DNA of 64,000 bases from Blastococcus saxobsidens (GTDB taxonomy: Bacteria > Actinomycetota > Actinomycetes > Mycobacteriales > Geodermatophilaceae), in contig NZ_JAAGWG010000002.1 in assembly GCF_010682065.1 (NCBI RefSeq), forward strand, positions 1 through 64,000, read 5' to 3'. The notes beneath the pieces were generated by a model. The model was given only the letters and a program-made list of their open reading frames with translations, searched no databases and had not been told where the DNA came from. Each line of letters opens with the position of its first letter. Position 1 is the first letter of the stretch. A program made the translations under genes and the position numbers. Of this stretch, positions 9,270 to 19,985 are shown in pieces.

Positions 9270-10295
9270 TCACCCGACGCCGAGGGCGATCAGCGGCCGG
9301 GCCGCCGGGTCCAGCCACCGCAGCAGCGCCGTCAGGCTCCCGGCGTCGATCGCCACGCAGCCGGCGGTGGGCGCGCCGTTGCTCACGTGCAGGAAGAACG
9401 CCGAGCCCGCACCCGGGGTGCCGCCGCGGTTGTAGTCGATGACGACGGCCTGCGGGTACATCGGCTCGTCGAACAGGTTCTCGGCCGCCGCCTCGTCGAA
9501 GTCGCAGGTACCGCGGGCGCACTCGGCGTAATGGTTGTACCGGGGGCTGCGCACGTCCGAGACCCACCAGTCGTCGCCGTCCACCAGCCGGTACGGCAGG
9601 GCGGTGCCCGGGTTCCCGGCCCGCCCGAAGGCCTCCGTCAGGGAGAACGTGCCGGCCGGGGTCCGGGTGGTCGTCTCGCTCGCCCGCCCGATGCCGGCCG
9701 AACCGATGCGCGCCGTCATCGGTCCCAGGACGGGTCGCCAGCCCTCCGGCCCGCGCTCCCAGGCGGTCAGCTGGGCGCTGGTCGACCGCGCGGACGGCGC
9801 GACCACGGTCACGACCTGGGCCGAGCCACCCGGATCGAGCCCGAGCGGCAGCGTCGCCCCCGCCGGCGCCGCGGCCGCGGGGGCGGCCGGCGACGGGCCG
9901 CCGGTGCGGGCGGGCGCGGGGCCGGCGGGCGTGGACCGGGTGCCAGGCGCGCCGCCGGCCGATGCCGCCGCTGCCGTGGCCGCTGCGGCGGCTGCCACCT
10001 GCGCCTGCGCGGCCGCCTCCGCGGCTGCCTCCGCCTCCGCGGCTGCCTGCGCCGCGCGCTGCGCGGCGGTCCCGTAGCCCAGCGGGTGGCCGACGGTGAG
10101 CCGCTCGACGGCCACGGCGACGCTCGGCGGGACCGGCGCCGTCCATCCGGCGGTCCGCGTGGTCACCGCACCGGCCTGCGCGGGATCCGTCGTCCCCGGC
10201 GGTGACGTCCACACGCCCAGCGTCAGCGTCGTCACCCCGAGCACGGCCACTCCGCGGAGCACCCGCCCCACGCGCCGTCCCGTCGTACCCGCCAC
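9270..10295 (-). CDS. exported L,D-transpeptidase-like (YkuD fold) protein
   Basis: This looks like a cell-envelope enzyme of the YkuD/L,D-transpeptidase type. With the GTG at 10295 it has 341 residues: a basic start (RRVGRVLRG), a signal or anchor helix (about 13-33), an Ala/Gln/Glu-rich, possibly helical repeat tract (about 78-115), a Pro/Ala linker, then a catalytic domain. Near the C-terminus HVSNGAPTAGCVAI holds a His before a Ser-x-Gly-x-x-x-x-Gly-Cys-Val segment, resembling the catalytic Cys motif, although the spacing is not the textbook SHGC. An in-frame start at 10382 would lie upstream of the -10-like TAGCTT at 10346-10351 and is less likely. The exact reaction is not proven. Confidence 0.72.
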   Translation of the reverse strand: MAGTTGRRVGRVLRGVAVLGVTTLTLGVWTSPPGTTDPAQAGAVTTRTAGWTAPVPPSVAVAVERLTVGHPLGYGTAAQRAAQAAAEAEAAAEAAAQAQVAAAAAATAAAASAGGAPGTRSTPAGPAPARTGGPSPAAPAAAAPAGATLPLGLDPGGSAQVVTVVAPSARSTSAQLTAWERGPEGWRPVLGPMTARIGSAGIGRASETTTRTPAGTFSLTEAFGRAGNPGTALPYRLVDGDDWWVSDVRSPRYNHYAECARGTCDFDEAAAENLFDEPMYPQAVVIDYNRGGTPGAGSAFFLHVSNGAPTAGCVAIDAGSLTALLRWLDPAARPLIALGVG

Positions 10296-10313
10296 CCGTG
10301 CGCCCCCGTGCTC

Positions 10314-10345
10314 GCCGTCGCGGGGGCATGCGGCCCCGCGACGGC
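10314..10345 (-). terminator. strong hairpin between yebC and the transpeptidase gene
   Basis: A perfect 12-bp inverted repeat (GCCGTCGCGGGG and CCCCGCGACGGC) with an 8-base loop lies about 100 bases after the yebC stop and just before the next gene. It probably terminates the pdxS-pdxT-yebC transcript. A TAGCTT hexamer at 10346-10351 abuts it, so it could instead form at the 5' end of the transpeptidase mRNA. Confidence 0.55.
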
Positions 10346-10448
10346 AAGCTAGCACCGCGAACGGCGCCGTCGCGATGCGCAAGTCGCCACGCCGTGGCCG
10401 ATGGGAGATGTGTGGCAGATGTGACCGGCGCGGTGCCGCTCGAGCGGC

Positions 10449-11203
<755 letters not shown>

Positions 11204-11207
<4 letters not shown>

Positions 11208-11893
11208 GACTGTCCCCTCTCGTCCCCGGCGGCCCCGTGATGGGCGCGGCCGGCCCTCTCCGCCAGGCGACGGCGCACGATGTCGACGAACAATGCGTGC
11301 ACCCGGCGGTCCCCGGTCAGCTCGGGGTGGAAGCTGGTGGCCACCACGTTCCCCTGGCGGACCGCGACGATCCTACCGTCGGCCGCACCGCCGACGACCC
11401 GGCCGAGCACCTCGACCCCCTCCCCGGCCTCCTCCACCCAGGGGGCACGGATGAAGACGGCGTGCAGCGGACCGCCGTCCAGGCCGGCCAGCTCCACGCG
11501 CGACTCGAAGGAGTCCACCTGCCGGCCGAAGGCGTTGCGGCGCACGGTGACGTCCAGGCCGCCGACCGTCGGCTGGTCCGCCGGGGCGTCCAGCAGCCGG
11601 TCGGCCAGCAGGATCATGCCGGCGCAGCTGCCGTAGGCGGGCAGGCCCGCGCGGACGGCGGACCGCAGCGGTTCCATGAGCCCGAACCGGTCGGCGAGCT
11701 TGGCCATGGTGGTCGACTCACCACCGGGCAGCACGATCCCGTCGACGGCGGCCAGCTCCTCGGGACGCCGGACCGGCCGGGCGTCGATGCCCTCGGCGCG
11801 CAGGGCGGCCACGTGCTCGCGGACGTCGCCCTGCAGGGCGAGCACCCCGACGACGGGGGCGCCGGCCGTGGCACCCTCCTGCGGGCCGGTCAC
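11204..11893 (-). CDS. pdxT: pyridoxal 5'-phosphate synthase glutaminase subunit PdxT
   Basis: PdxT hydrolyses glutamine and channels ammonia to PdxS in the DXP-independent pathway to pyridoxal phosphate. The 229-residue class I amidotransferase starts near [14 protein letters not shown], has GGESTTM near 56-62, the nucleophile motif YGSCAGMI with Cys near residue 90, and the His/Glu pair in [10 protein letters not shown] near the C-terminus. GTG at 11893 overlaps the pdxS stop, consistent with stoichiometric production. A tail of about 20 residues extends past the usual end. Confidence 0.95.
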
Positions 11894-12798
11894 CAGCCGC
11901 GGGTGGCGTACCGCTCGCTGTCGGGCAGCGTCGAGACGTTGATGCCGACCATGGCCTCGCCCAGGCCGCGGGACACCTTGGCGATGACGTCGGGGTCGTC
12001 GAAGAAGGTCGTCGCCTGCACGATCGCCGCCGCCCGCTGCGCCGGGTCGCCGGACTTGAAGATGCCCGAGCCCACGAAGACGCCCTGGGCGCCGAGCTGC
12101 ATCATCATCGCCGCGTCGGCCGGGGTGGCGATGCCGCCGGCGGTGAACAGCACGACCGGCAGCGCACCCAGGCGGGCCACCTCGACCACCAAATCGTGCG
12201 GCGCGCGCAGCTCCTTGGCGGCGACGTAGAGCTCGGTCTCGTCCAGGGTGCCCAGCCGCTTGATGCCGGCGCGCAGCGCCCGCATGTGCCGGGTGGCCTC
12301 CACGACGTTGCCGGTGCCGGCCTCCCCCTTGGAGCGGATCATCGCCGCGCCCTCGGAGATGCGCCGCAGGGCCTCGCCCAGATCCGTGGCCCCGCAGACG
12401 AACGGCACCGTGAAGGCGTGCTTGTCGATGTGGTGGGCCTCGTCGGCGGGGCTGAGCACCTCGGACTCGTCGATGTAGTCCACGCCGAGCGACTGGAGGA
12501 CCTGCGCCTCCACGAAGTGGCCGATCCGGGCCTTGGCCATGACCGGGATGGAGACGGCGTCGATGATCCCCTGGACCATGTCCGGGTCGCTCATGCGCGC
12601 GATGCCGCCCTGCGCACGGATGTCGGCCGGCACGCGCTCCAGCGCCATGACCGCCACAGCTCCCGCGTCCTCGGCGATGCGCGCCTGCTCGGGCGTGACG
12701 ACGTCCATGATGACGCCGCCCTTGAGCTGCTCGGCCATGCCGCGCTTGACGCGGTCGGTGCCGGTCGCGCCGACGGTCTGCTCGGTGGGAGTGCTCAC
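11890..12798 (-). CDS. pdxS: pyridoxal 5'-phosphate synthase lyase subunit PdxS
   Basis: PdxS forms a dodecameric (beta/alpha)8 barrel that condenses ribose 5-phosphate, glyceraldehyde 3-phosphate and ammonia into PLP. The 302-residue sequence is highly conserved, with [20 protein letters not shown] near 27-46, the lysine-bearing [16 protein letters not shown] segment, and [12 protein letters not shown] near the end. It starts with GTG at 12798 behind AGAGGCGG; a TAGAGT -10-like hexamer at 12838-12843 suggests a promoter in the gap after the LemA-like gene. It is the first gene of pdxS-pdxT-yebC. Confidence 0.97.
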   Translation of the reverse strand: MSTPTEQTVGATGTDRVKRGMAEQLKGGVIMDVVTPEQARIAEDAGAVAVMALERVPADIRAQGGIARMSDPDMVQGIIDAVSIPVMAKARIGHFVEAQVLQSLGVDYIDESEVLSPADEAHHIDKHAFTVPFVCGATDLGEALRRISEGAAMIRSKGEAGTGNVVEATRHMRALRAGIKRLGTLDETELYVAAKELRAPHDLVVEVARLGALPVVLFTAGGIATPADAAMMMQLGAQGVFVGSGIFKSGDPAQRAAAIVQATTFFDDPDVIAKVSRGLGEAMVGINVSTLPDSERYATRGW

Positions 12799-12849
12799 GG
12801 ATTCCGCCTCTGGGTCGAGAAAAGCCAGTGGCGGGCCACTCTACGGCCG

Positions 12850-13398
12850 TCAGCGCGCGGCTCGGTCCGCCCCGTCGGCGTCCTTCGTCACGTTGCCGAC
12901 CCGGTCGTCGATGTCGAAGTACCGCGGCAGCGTCCGAGCGTGGTGCAGGCGCAGCCACCGCGGGAACCGGCGACCGCGCAGCTCACGGGTGTCCCGCACC
13001 GCGTCGTTGTAGAAGCGGCGGGCCAACGCGACCCGCGTCATGGTGCCGTCGAGGTCGGTCCGCAGCGGCTTGGGCACACCCGGGAGGTCGGCCGGCAGCT
13101 CGCGCAGCTCCCGGCCCAGCGCGTTCTCCGCCAGTTCCCGGTCGCCGGCCGCGGAGACCCGCGCCCCGGCCGCCGCCGCGGCCAGCCGCGCGGCGACGTC
13201 GGGACCGAGGGCCGCAGGGTGGTTGCGCGCGAGCTCCTCGGCCAGGCCCACCCGCCGGCGCAGCTGCGCGTCGAGGGCCCGCCAGGCACGGTCGAGCCGC
13301 ACCGTCAGCCGGCGCAGCCGGGTCAGCGTCCACCCGGTCCAGGCCAGCAGCACCAGGAGGACGCCGGCGGCGAGCAGCAACCACACCTCGGACGTCAC
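12850..13398 (-). CDS. LemA-like single-span membrane protein
   Basis: The 182-residue protein starts with a transmembrane helix ([19 protein letters not shown], about 5-23). A long helical region follows, with [19 protein letters not shown] near 36-54, resembling the LemA core. Near 135-160 it has [14 protein letters not shown], which matches the YND-motif of LemA proteins, and it ends with the RYFDIDD segment. LemA-fold proteins are coiled-coil membrane proteins of unclear role. Its place after pimA is where other actinobacteria often carry a different (Nudix) gene. GTG at 13398 lies 11 bases after the pimA stop. Confidence 0.7.
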   Translation of the reverse strand: MTSEVWLLLAAGVLLVLLAWTGWTLTRLRRLTVRLDRAWRALDAQLRRRVGLAEELARNHPAALGPDVAARLAAAAAGARVSAAGDRELAENALGRELRELPADLPGVPKPLRTDLDGTMTRVALARRFYNDAVRDTRELRGRRFPRWLRLHHARTLPRYFDIDDRVGNVTKDADGADRAAR

Positions 13399-13409
13399 GG
13401 GGACCGAGG

Positions 13410-14621
13410 TTAGCGGCGCCCCCGCCGGATGCGGGGAGGTCGCGCCGCGGTGCCGGTCGGCGGCACGCTCGGGACGTCGTCGTCGGGTCCCACCGTGACC
13501 GGGCCGCCACCCGGGGGCAGCACGGTCTCGTAGACGGCGAGGATGCGCCGGGCCAGCACCTGCCAGTCGTACTGCGCGGCCAGCGCCGAGCCGCGCGCGG
13601 CGAGCCCGGCCCGGCGCCCGGGGTCGCCGAGCAGCTCCGACAGGGCCCGGCCCAGCGCCGCCGGATCGTCCCGCCGCACGACGACCCCCGCCGTCCCGCC
13701 GTCGAGGACGCGGACGAAGGCGTCGAGGTCGCTGGCGACGACCGGCGCGCCGGCGGCCATCGCCTCGATGAGGATCACGCCGAAGGACTCGCCCAGGAGG
13801 TTGGGCGCGCAGTAGACGTCGACGCTGCGCAGCAGCGCCGCCTTCTCGGCCTCGCTGACCTCGCCGAGCAGCGTGACGTGCGGGCGCAGGTCCTCCCCCA
13901 CCATGCGCCAGAGCTCGTCGGCGTCGCCGCGGCCGGCGATGAGCAGCCGCGCGTGCGGGTGGTCGCGGACGACGGTGCGCATCGCGCCCAGCAACACCGG
14001 CAGGCCCTTGCGCGGCTCGTCGAAGCGGCCGACGAACCCGACGGCGGGCCCGTCGGAGCCGCGCGGGCGGCCGGTCAGGGTGGGGCCCTCGGCGAAGAAG
14101 CCGACGTGCACCCCGTTCGGGATGATCACCGCGTCGCCACCCAGGTGCTCGACCTGCACCCGGCGCGCGAAGTCCGAGACCGCGATCCGCCCGGCGATGC
14201 GCTCCAGCCACGGCCGCACGGCCGGCCCGAGCACGACCAGCATCTTCGAGCGGGTGGTCGCTGTGTGGAAGGTCGCCACGATCGGGCCCTGGGCAAGCAT
14301 GCAGACCAGCAGCGACACCGACGGCGACGACGGCTCGTGCACGTGCACGACGTCGAAGCGGCCCTCGCGCAGCCAGCGGCGCACCCGTGCGGCCGACACC
14401 GGGCCGAACTGGACGCTGGCCATCGAGCCGTTGTACGGGACCGGCACGGTGCGGCCGGCGAAGGTGATGAAGGGGTCGGTGATCGACTCCTCGCGCTCCG
14501 CGGGGGTCAGCACCTCGACGTGGTGCCCGATCCCGCGCAGCGTCTCGGCCAGGTCGCGCACGTGGTACTGGACGCCCCCGGGGATGTCCCACCGGTACGG
14601 GGAGACCAGACCGATGCGCAT
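13410..14621 (-). CDS. pimA: phosphatidylinositol alpha-mannosyltransferase PimA (GT4)
   Basis: PimA transfers the first mannose from GDP-mannose to the 2-position of phosphatidylinositol on the cytoplasmic face of the membrane, starting PIM synthesis. The 403-residue GT-B enzyme begins MRIGLVSPYRWDIPGGVQYH with the glycine-rich acceptor loop. It has HVHEPSSPSVS near 100-110 and, in the C-terminal half, GRFDEPRKGLPVL and the ESFGVILIEAMAAGAPVVAS nucleotide-sugar site with the E-x7-E motif. The ATG shares one base with the patA stop. It is embedded in pgsA-patA-pimA, the conserved PIM cluster. Confidence 0.93.
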   Translation of the reverse strand: MRIGLVSPYRWDIPGGVQYHVRDLAETLRGIGHHVEVLTPAEREESITDPFITFAGRTVPVPYNGSMASVQFGPVSAARVRRWLREGRFDVVHVHEPSSPSVSLLVCMLAQGPIVATFHTATTRSKMLVVLGPAVRPWLERIAGRIAVSDFARRVQVEHLGGDAVIIPNGVHVGFFAEGPTLTGRPRGSDGPAVGFVGRFDEPRKGLPVLLGAMRTVVRDHPHARLLIAGRGDADELWRMVGEDLRPHVTLLGEVSEAEKAALLRSVDVYCAPNLLGESFGVILIEAMAAGAPVVASDLDAFVRVLDGGTAGVVVRRDDPAALGRALSELLGDPGRRAGLAARGSALAAQYDWQVLARRILAVYETVLPPGGGPVTVGPDDDVPSVPPTGTAARPPRIRRGRR

Positions 14622-15559
14622 CAGGCCGGTTCCCGCTGCGGGGAGCGCGGGGCGTCGGCGGGGACGTCGGGCCAGACGCGCCCGAGCATGTGCCAGTCCT
14701 CCGGCGCCTGCGCGATGCCGGTGGTGAACGCGTCGGCCACGCCCTGCATCGCGGCGGCCACGGCGGCCCGCGAGCCGTCGGCGACCGGCACCTCCGGGTA
14801 CACCCGGTGCCGCCAGCCCGGCCCGTCGAACCGGCTCACCACCGGGTGCAGCGCCGCGCCTGTCTCGGCGGCCAGCACCGCCGCGCCGCCGGGCATGGTG
14901 GCCGGACGGCCGAAGAACCGCACCGGCACCCCGCCGGCGCCGAGGTTGCGGTCGACCAGCAGGCAGGCCGAGCCGCCGGCGGTCAGCCACTCGCGCAGCA
15001 CCTCGGCGCTGGGCCGCGGCCCGCCGGTGAGCGGCACGACCCGCATCCCCAGGGACTCGCGGTAGTCGAGGAAGCGCCGGTAGAGCGACTCCGGCCGCAG
15101 CCGCTCGGCGACGGTCATGAACGGACCGCCGAGCCAGTCGACGAACCACACCCCGGCGGCGTCCCAGTTCCCGCTGTGCGGCAGGGCGATGATCACGCCA
15201 CGCCCCTCGTCGCGCGCCTTCTCCAGGTGCTCGACGCCCGGCACGGTCGTGCCGGCGAGGATCCGCTCGGTGCCCAGCGTGGGCAGCCGGAACGCCTCCT
15301 GCCAGTACCTGGCGTAGGACCGCATGGCGCGGCCGGTCAGCTCGTCGAGCTCCGGCTCGGTCAGCGTCCCGCCGGTGACCACGCGCAGGTTGGCCCGCAG
15401 CCGGCGGACGCCGGCGCCGTCCCGCCCGGCGGCCCAGCCGCCCGCCCGGTCGAACACGCCTCGGGCCACGGGCTCAGGCAGCATCCGGACCGCCCGCCAG
15501 CCCGCTGCGTACCCGGTGTCGGTCACCCGGGCGAGCAGTCGTTCCCGGGTGCCGCTCAC
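14621..15559 (-). CDS. patA: phosphatidylinositol mannoside acyltransferase PatA
   Basis: PatA acylates the mannose of PIM1/PIM2 at the inner membrane. The 312-residue protein belongs to the LpxL/HtrB lysophospholipid acyltransferase fold, with the catalytic H(x4)D motif HSGNWD at 128-133 and the downstream DRNLGAGGVPVRFFG substrate segment. The GTG start overlaps the pgsA stop (GTGA) and the stop overlaps pimA, so the three PIM genes are translationally coupled. Annotation relies on both family match and position; on sequence alone a generic lauroyl-type acyltransferase would be possible. Confidence 0.9.
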   Translation of the reverse strand: MSGTRERLLARVTDTGYAAGWRAVRMLPEPVARGVFDRAGGWAAGRDGAGVRRLRANLRVVTGGTLTEPELDELTGRAMRSYARYWQEAFRLPTLGTERILAGTTVPGVEHLEKARDEGRGVIIALPHSGNWDAAGVWFVDWLGGPFMTVAERLRPESLYRRFLDYRESLGMRVVPLTGGPRPSAEVLREWLTAGGSACLLVDRNLGAGGVPVRFFGRPATMPGGAAVLAAETGAALHPVVSRFDGPGWRHRVYPEVPVADGSRAAVAAAMQGVADAFTTGIAQAPEDWHMLGRVWPDVPADAPRSPQREPA

Positions 15560-16173
15560 GGCGCGGTCCGCGCGTCCGCGGCGCCCCGCTTCACCGCCAG
15601 CACCCGCTGGGCCACCGTCACGGCGCTGCCGACGAGCAGCACCCACAGCGCGACGTCGACGGCGTACGGGATGCCCAGGCCGGTGAAGCCGGTCCCGACG
15701 AGCACCAGGATCAGCCGCTCGGTCCGCTCCACCACGCCGACGTCGCAGCGCAGGCCCATGCCCTCGGCGCGGGCCTTGATGTATGAGGTGAGCACGCCGA
15801 GCACGAGGCAGAGCAGCGCCAGCAGCACCAGCAGCCGGTTGTCGCCCGCGCCGGAGTACCACCAGACCAGCGCGCCGAAGATCGCGGCGTCGGCCGCGCG
15901 GTCGCCGGTGGAGTCCAGCACCGCGCCGAACACCGAGCCGCCGCCCCGCAGCCGGGCCAGCGCGCCGTCGAGCATGTCGAGCAGCACGAACACCGTGACC
16001 GCGAACGCGCCCCAGAACAGGTGGCCGGTGGCGATGAGCCCGGCGGCCGCGGCGACGGCGCCGACTGTGCCGGTGATGGTCACCATGTCCGGGGTGACCC
16101 CCACCCGGGCCAGCCGGGCGGCCAGCGGGTTCACCACCTTGGCGACCAGTGGACGGGCGTTGACGCCGAGCAC
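15556..16173 (-). CDS. pgsA: phosphatidylinositol phosphate synthase (CDP-alcohol phosphatidyltransferase)
   Basis: This integral membrane enzyme joins CDP-diacylglycerol to inositol 1-phosphate, giving the precursor of phosphatidylinositol for PIMs. The 205-residue, six-helix protein carries the full CDP-alcohol motif with D66, D69, G70, A73, R74, G83, D87 and D91 in place. Placement directly before patA and pimA indicates the inositol enzyme, not phosphatidylglycerophosphate synthase. Its GTG start at 16173 directly follows the HIT gene stop, with no intergenic base. Confidence 0.92.
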   Translation of the reverse strand: MLGVNARPLVAKVVNPLAARLARVGVTPDMVTITGTVGAVAAAAGLIATGHLFWGAFAVTVFVLLDMLDGALARLRGGGSVFGAVLDSTGDRAADAAIFGALVWWYSGAGDNRLLVLLALLCLVLGVLTSYIKARAEGMGLRCDVGVVERTERLILVLVGTGFTGLGIPYAVDVALWVLLVGSAVTVAQRVLAVKRGAADARTAP

Positions 16174-16737
16174 TCAGGCCTCCCGCACCGGGACGGCGTG
16201 GTCGGACCACGCGGCGGCGAGCAGGTCGCGGGTCTCGCGCAGCACCTGCGGGAGGACGCGGGTCAGGCCCACGACCGGCATGAAGTTGGTGTCCCCACCC
16301 CACCGCGGCACGGCGTGCTGGTGCAGGTGGTCGGCGATGCCCGCGCCGGCCACCGACCCCTGGTTCATGCCGATGTTGAAGCCGTGCGCGCCGGCGACGG
16401 CGCGGATGGTGCGCATCGCCGTCTGGGTGAAGGCCCCGAGCTCGGCGACCTCCTCGGCGGTGAGGTCGGTGTAGTCGGGCACGTGCCGGTAGGGCACCAC
16501 CATCAGGTGCCCGGCGTTGTACGGGTAGAGGTTGAGGACGGCGAACACCGTCGCCCCCCGCGCCACGATCAGCCCCGCCTCGTCGGTCATCGTCGGGATG
16601 ACGCAGAACGGGCAGTCGTGCGTTCCGGTGGGCTTGCCCTCGCCGCGGATGTAGGCCATCCGGTACGGCGTCCACAGGTGCTCGAAGGCCTGGCCGGGGC
16701 TCTGGGCCACGGTCGGGCCGCCGACGACCTCGCTCAT
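16174..16737 (-). CDS. HIT-domain Ap4A phosphorylase-like protein
   Basis: The 187-residue HIT-family protein has the catalytic triad HLHQH at 137-141 and a probable zinc Cys pair DCPFC at 41-45. Its ortholog in M. tuberculosis (Rv2613c, same position) is described as a diadenosine tetraphosphate phosphorylase, so dinucleoside polyphosphate breakdown is the likely role. The ATG overlaps the thrS stop (ATGA), which fits the link between Ap4A made by aminoacyl-tRNA synthetases and its removal. No reason for its conserved linkage to PIM genes is visible. Confidence 0.88.
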   Translation of the reverse strand: MSEVVGGPTVAQSPGQAFEHLWTPYRMAYIRGEGKPTGTHDCPFCVIPTMTDEAGLIVARGATVFAVLNLYPYNAGHLMVVPYRHVPDYTDLTAEEVAELGAFTQTAMRTIRAVAGAHGFNIGMNQGSVAGAGIADHLHQHAVPRWGGDTNFMPVVGLTRVLPQVLRETRDLLAAAWSDHAVPVREA

Positions 16738-18770
16738 CCGGCCACCTGCGGGGTCTCCGCCGTCGGGTCGGCGTTGGTGCGCGCGGCGACCCAGGCCGCG
16801 ATCTCCTCGACGGCGTCGTCGACCGGGACGCCGTTGCGCTGGCTGCCGTCCCGGAACCGGAAGGACACCGCACCCGCCTCGGCGTCGGTCGCGCCGGCGA
16901 TCAGCACGAACGGCACCTTCTGCTTGCTGGCGGTGCGGATCTTCTTCTGCATCCGGTCGTCGGAGTCGTCCAGCTCGAAGCGCAGGCCACGCTGCCGCAG
17001 CCGGAGGCCGATGTCGTGCAGGTAGGGCACCTGCTCGTCGGTGACCGGGATGCCGACGGCCTGGACCGGTGCCAGCCAGGCCGGGAACGCCCCGGCGTAG
17101 TGCTCGGTCAGCACGCCGAAGAACCGCTCGATGGAGCCGAACTTGGCCGAGTGGATCATCACCGGCTGCTGGCGGGTGCCGTCGGCGGCGCTGAACTCCA
17201 GGCCGAAGCGGGCGGGCTGGTTGAAGTCGTACTGGATGGTCGACATCTGCCAGGTGCGGCCGATCGCGTCGCGCGCCTGCACCGAGATCTTCGGCCCGTA
17301 GAAGGCCGCGCCGCCGGGGTCGGGCACCAGCTCCAGTCCGGTCTCCTTCGCCGCCTCCTCGAGAACGGCGGTGGCCACCGACCACTCCTCCTCGGAGCCG
17401 ATGAACTTGGCCTGCTTCTCCGGTTCGTCGCCGCGGGTCGAGAGCTCCAGGTAGTAGTCGTCCAGGCCGAAGTCGCGCAGCAGGCTGAGCACGAAGTTCA
17501 GCAGGTGCCGGATCTCGCCGGGCGCCTGCTCCGGGGTGACGTAGCTGTGCGAGTCGTCCTGGGTGAGGCCGCGCACGCGGGTCAGGCCGTGCACGACGCC
17601 GGACTTCTCGTACCGGTAGACGGTGCCGAACTCGAAGAACCGCAGCGGCAGCTCGCGGTAGGACCGACCGCGCGATCGGAAGATCAGGTTGTGCATGGGG
17701 CAGTTCATGGCCTTGAGCCGGTACTCGCTGTTCTCCAGCTCCATGCCGGGGAACATGGTGTCCGCGTAGTACGGCAGGTGACCGGAGGTCTCGAACAGCC
17801 CGCTCTTGGAGATGTGCGGGGTGCCGACGTAGTCGAAGCCCTCCTCGATGTGGCGAGCGCGGACGTAGTCCTCCATCTCCCGCTTCACCACACCGCCCTT
17901 GGGGTGGAACACGACCAGGCCGGAGCCGATCTCGTCGGGGAAGCTGAAGAGGTCCAGCTCCGCACCCAGCCGGCGGTGGTCGCGGCGCTCGGCCTCGGCG
18001 AGGTGCTCCAGGTAGGCCTTGTGCGCGTCCTTGCTCTCCCACGCGGTGCCGTAGACCCGCTGCAGCTGCGGGTTCTTCTCGCTGCCGCGCCAGTAGGCCG
18101 CGGCCGACCGGGTGAGGCTGAACGCCGGGATGTTCGAGGTGCGCGGCAGGTGCGGGCCGCGGCACAGGTCGGTCCAGACCCGCTCGCCGGAGCGGGCGTC
18201 GAGGTTGTCGTACATGGTCAGCTGGGCGCCGCCGACCTCGACGTCGGCGCCCTCGGCGTCACCGGCGCCACCCTTGAGGCCGATCAGCTCGAGCTTGTAC
18301 GGCTCGTGCGCGAGCTCCGTCTGCGCGTCGGCGTCGCTGATCTCGCGGCGGGCGAAGTGCTGCCCGGCCCGGACGATCTCGGTCATCTTCTTCTCGAGGG
18401 CTTGCAGGTCCTCGGGGGTGAAGGGCCGCTCGGGGTCGAAGTCGTAGTAGAAGCCGTTCTCCACCGGCGGGCCGACGCCCAGCCGGGTCCCGGGGAAGAG
18501 CTCCTGGACGGCCTGGGCCAGGACGTGCGCGGCGGAGTGCCGGATGACCGCGCGCCCCTCGGCGCTGGCCGCCGGGACGGGTTCCACCTCGGCGTCGGCA
18601 TCCGGGGTCCAGGCCAGGTCCTTGAGGTCACCGGTGGCCAGGTCACGGACGACGACGGCGCCGTCGGCACCCTTGAGCGGCACCCCGGCGTCCTTGAGCG
18701 CCTGCTGCGCCGTCGTCCCGGCCGGCACCCGCAGGGATCCGACGGCGGTGGGCGAGGGCGGGGTCGACAC
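16734..18770 (-). CDS. thrS: threonyl-tRNA synthetase
   Basis: ThrRS charges tRNA-Thr in the cytosol. The 678-residue class II enzyme has an N-terminal TGS-like domain (about 10-65), the editing domain with [11 protein letters not shown] near 79-89, the catalytic core with the zinc and active-site segment [20 protein letters not shown] and [12 protein letters not shown], and the C-terminal anticodon-binding domain ending in [15 protein letters not shown]. The GTG start at 18770 leaves only 75 bases to capA. There is no room for a T-box leader; a TAGGCT hexamer near 18827-18832 is a candidate -10. It heads the operon running to pimA. Confidence 0.97.
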   Translation of the reverse strand: MSTPPSPTAVGSLRVPAGTTAQQALKDAGVPLKGADGAVVVRDLATGDLKDLAWTPDADAEVEPVPAASAEGRAVIRHSAAHVLAQAVQELFPGTRLGVGPPVENGFYYDFDPERPFTPEDLQALEKKMTEIVRAGQHFARREISDADAQTELAHEPYKLELIGLKGGAGDAEGADVEVGGAQLTMYDNLDARSGERVWTDLCRGPHLPRTSNIPAFSLTRSAAAYWRGSEKNPQLQRVYGTAWESKDAHKAYLEHLAEAERRDHRRLGAELDLFSFPDEIGSGLVVFHPKGGVVKREMEDYVRARHIEEGFDYVGTPHISKSGLFETSGHLPYYADTMFPGMELENSEYRLKAMNCPMHNLIFRSRGRSYRELPLRFFEFGTVYRYEKSGVVHGLTRVRGLTQDDSHSYVTPEQAPGEIRHLLNFVLSLLRDFGLDDYYLELSTRGDEPEKQAKFIGSEEEWSVATAVLEEAAKETGLELVPDPGGAAFYGPKISVQARDAIGRTWQMSTIQYDFNQPARFGLEFSAADGTRQQPVMIHSAKFGSIERFFGVLTEHYAGAFPAWLAPVQAVGIPVTDEQVPYLHDIGLRLRQRGLRFELDDSDDRMQKKIRTASKQKVPFVLIAGATDAEAGAVSFRFRDGSQRNGVPVDDAVEEIAAWVAARTNADPTAETPQVAG

Positions 18771-18845
18771 GAGAGCGCTCCAAGAGTGGTGGGGTGGGAC
18801 GAGAGTGCGAGGAATGGGCGCCCTGAGCCTAGTGCGCGACCGCCC

Positions 18846-19976
18846 TCACCCCGGGACGACTTCCAGTCCGGCCGCGACCGCACCGCGCCGGCCGAGCACC
18901 TCGGCCACCCGCTCGTACGTCACCGGGTCGGCCGGCCGCACGGTCACCGCGTCGTCGCCGAGCTCGATGGTCAGCGGTACGGCCTCGGCCCGCGTCACGG
19001 CGAACCGGCCGCTGGGCCCCTCGGTGAAGGTGAACCGCGCGGCGACGGAGTCCTCCGTGGGGTAGCCGCGGGTGGCGTGCTCGGCGAGGTGGTTGCCGAG
19101 GCCGTGGGCCACCCACTCCCCCGCGATCTGCCCGAAGGGCTGGACGACGTGCGCGTGGTGGCCCAGCACCAGGTCCACGTCCGGGGAGGCGAGCAGCGTC
19201 CGGGCGGCGGCCACCTGGGTGTCGGACGGGTCGTTCCGGTACTCCTGGCAGCAGTGCAGGCTGGCGACGACGATCTGCGCGCCGGCCGCCCGCGCGCGGG
19301 CCGCGGCGGCGAGCATCCCGGCCACGTCGGGCAGCGCGGCGACGTCGACCGACCAGTTCCGGCCCGCCGGCAGCGGCACCCCGTTGAGGCCGAAGGTGGT
19401 CGCGACGTGACCCACGGTCACCCCGGCGACGTCGACCAGCGTCGGCCGGGTGCTCTCCGCCGCGCTGCGGTACGTGCCGGTGTGCGCGATGCCGGCCGCG
19501 TCGAGGACGTCCAGGGTGCGGGTGAGCCCGTCGAACCCGGCGTCCAGCGAGTGGTTGGACGCGGTCGAGCACAGGTCGTAGCCCACCCCGGCCAGCGCGT
19601 CGACGATCTCCGGCTGCACCGCGAAGCTCGGGTACCCCCGGTAGGGGCCGCCCGGGGGTGCGACGGGTGTCTCCAGGTGGCAGACGGCGAGGTCGGCGTC
19701 ACCGATCAGGTCGGCGACGGGCGCGAACACCCGGCTGAAGTCGTAGGAGCCGTCCGGCTGCGCGGCCCCCGCGGTGAGCGCCCGGTCCTGGTGGACGAGG
19801 ACGTCGCCGGTGGCCACCAGCGTGATGCTCCGCGGCTCCGGTTCGGGCTCCGGCGCCGGCGGCTGCTCGGACTGCCCGGTGGCGGCCGGCTGCCGCGGCC
19901 CGTCGCCGGCGTCGGCGCCGCACCCGGCGAGCAGCAGCAGCGCCGTGGCGAGCACCCCGAGCCGTCCGCGTGTCAC
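18846..19976 (-). CDS. CapA-family lipoprotein (poly-gamma-glutamate synthesis-type metallophosphatase fold)
   Basis: The 376-residue protein has a lipoprotein signal with LLLLAGC and the acylated Cys at residue 19, followed by a Pro/Glu-rich tether. The CapA domain carries the typical metal-binding motifs: VATGDVLVHQD near 53-63, CHLETPV near 98-104, NHSLDAGFDGL and GHHAHVVQP. The family is linked to polyglutamate capsule synthesis or anchoring, but many CapA-like lipoproteins have no known substrate and no capB/capC genes are nearby. The GTG start at 19976 follows the MOSC gene by nine bases. Confidence 0.85.
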   Translation of the reverse strand: MTRGRLGVLATALLLLAGCGADAGDGPRQPAATGQSEQPPAPEPEPEPRSITLVATGDVLVHQDRALTAGAAQPDGSYDFSRVFAPVADLIGDADLAVCHLETPVAPPGGPYRGYPSFAVQPEIVDALAGVGYDLCSTASNHSLDAGFDGLTRTLDVLDAAGIAHTGTYRSAAESTRPTLVDVAGVTVGHVATTFGLNGVPLPAGRNWSVDVAALPDVAGMLAAAARARAAGAQIVVASLHCCQEYRNDPSDTQVAAARTLLASPDVDLVLGHHAHVVQPFGQIAGEWVAHGLGNHLAEHATRGYPTEDSVAARFTFTEGPSGRFAVTRAEAVPLTIELGDDAVTVRPADPVTYERVAEVLGRRGAVAAGLEVVPG

Positions 19977-19985
19977 GGCCGCAGG

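Noticed and set aside
18771-18845. Possible T-box riboswitch before thrS
   Set aside because: Only 75 bases separate thrS from the upstream gene, too short for a T-box, and no T-box core sequence is visible.
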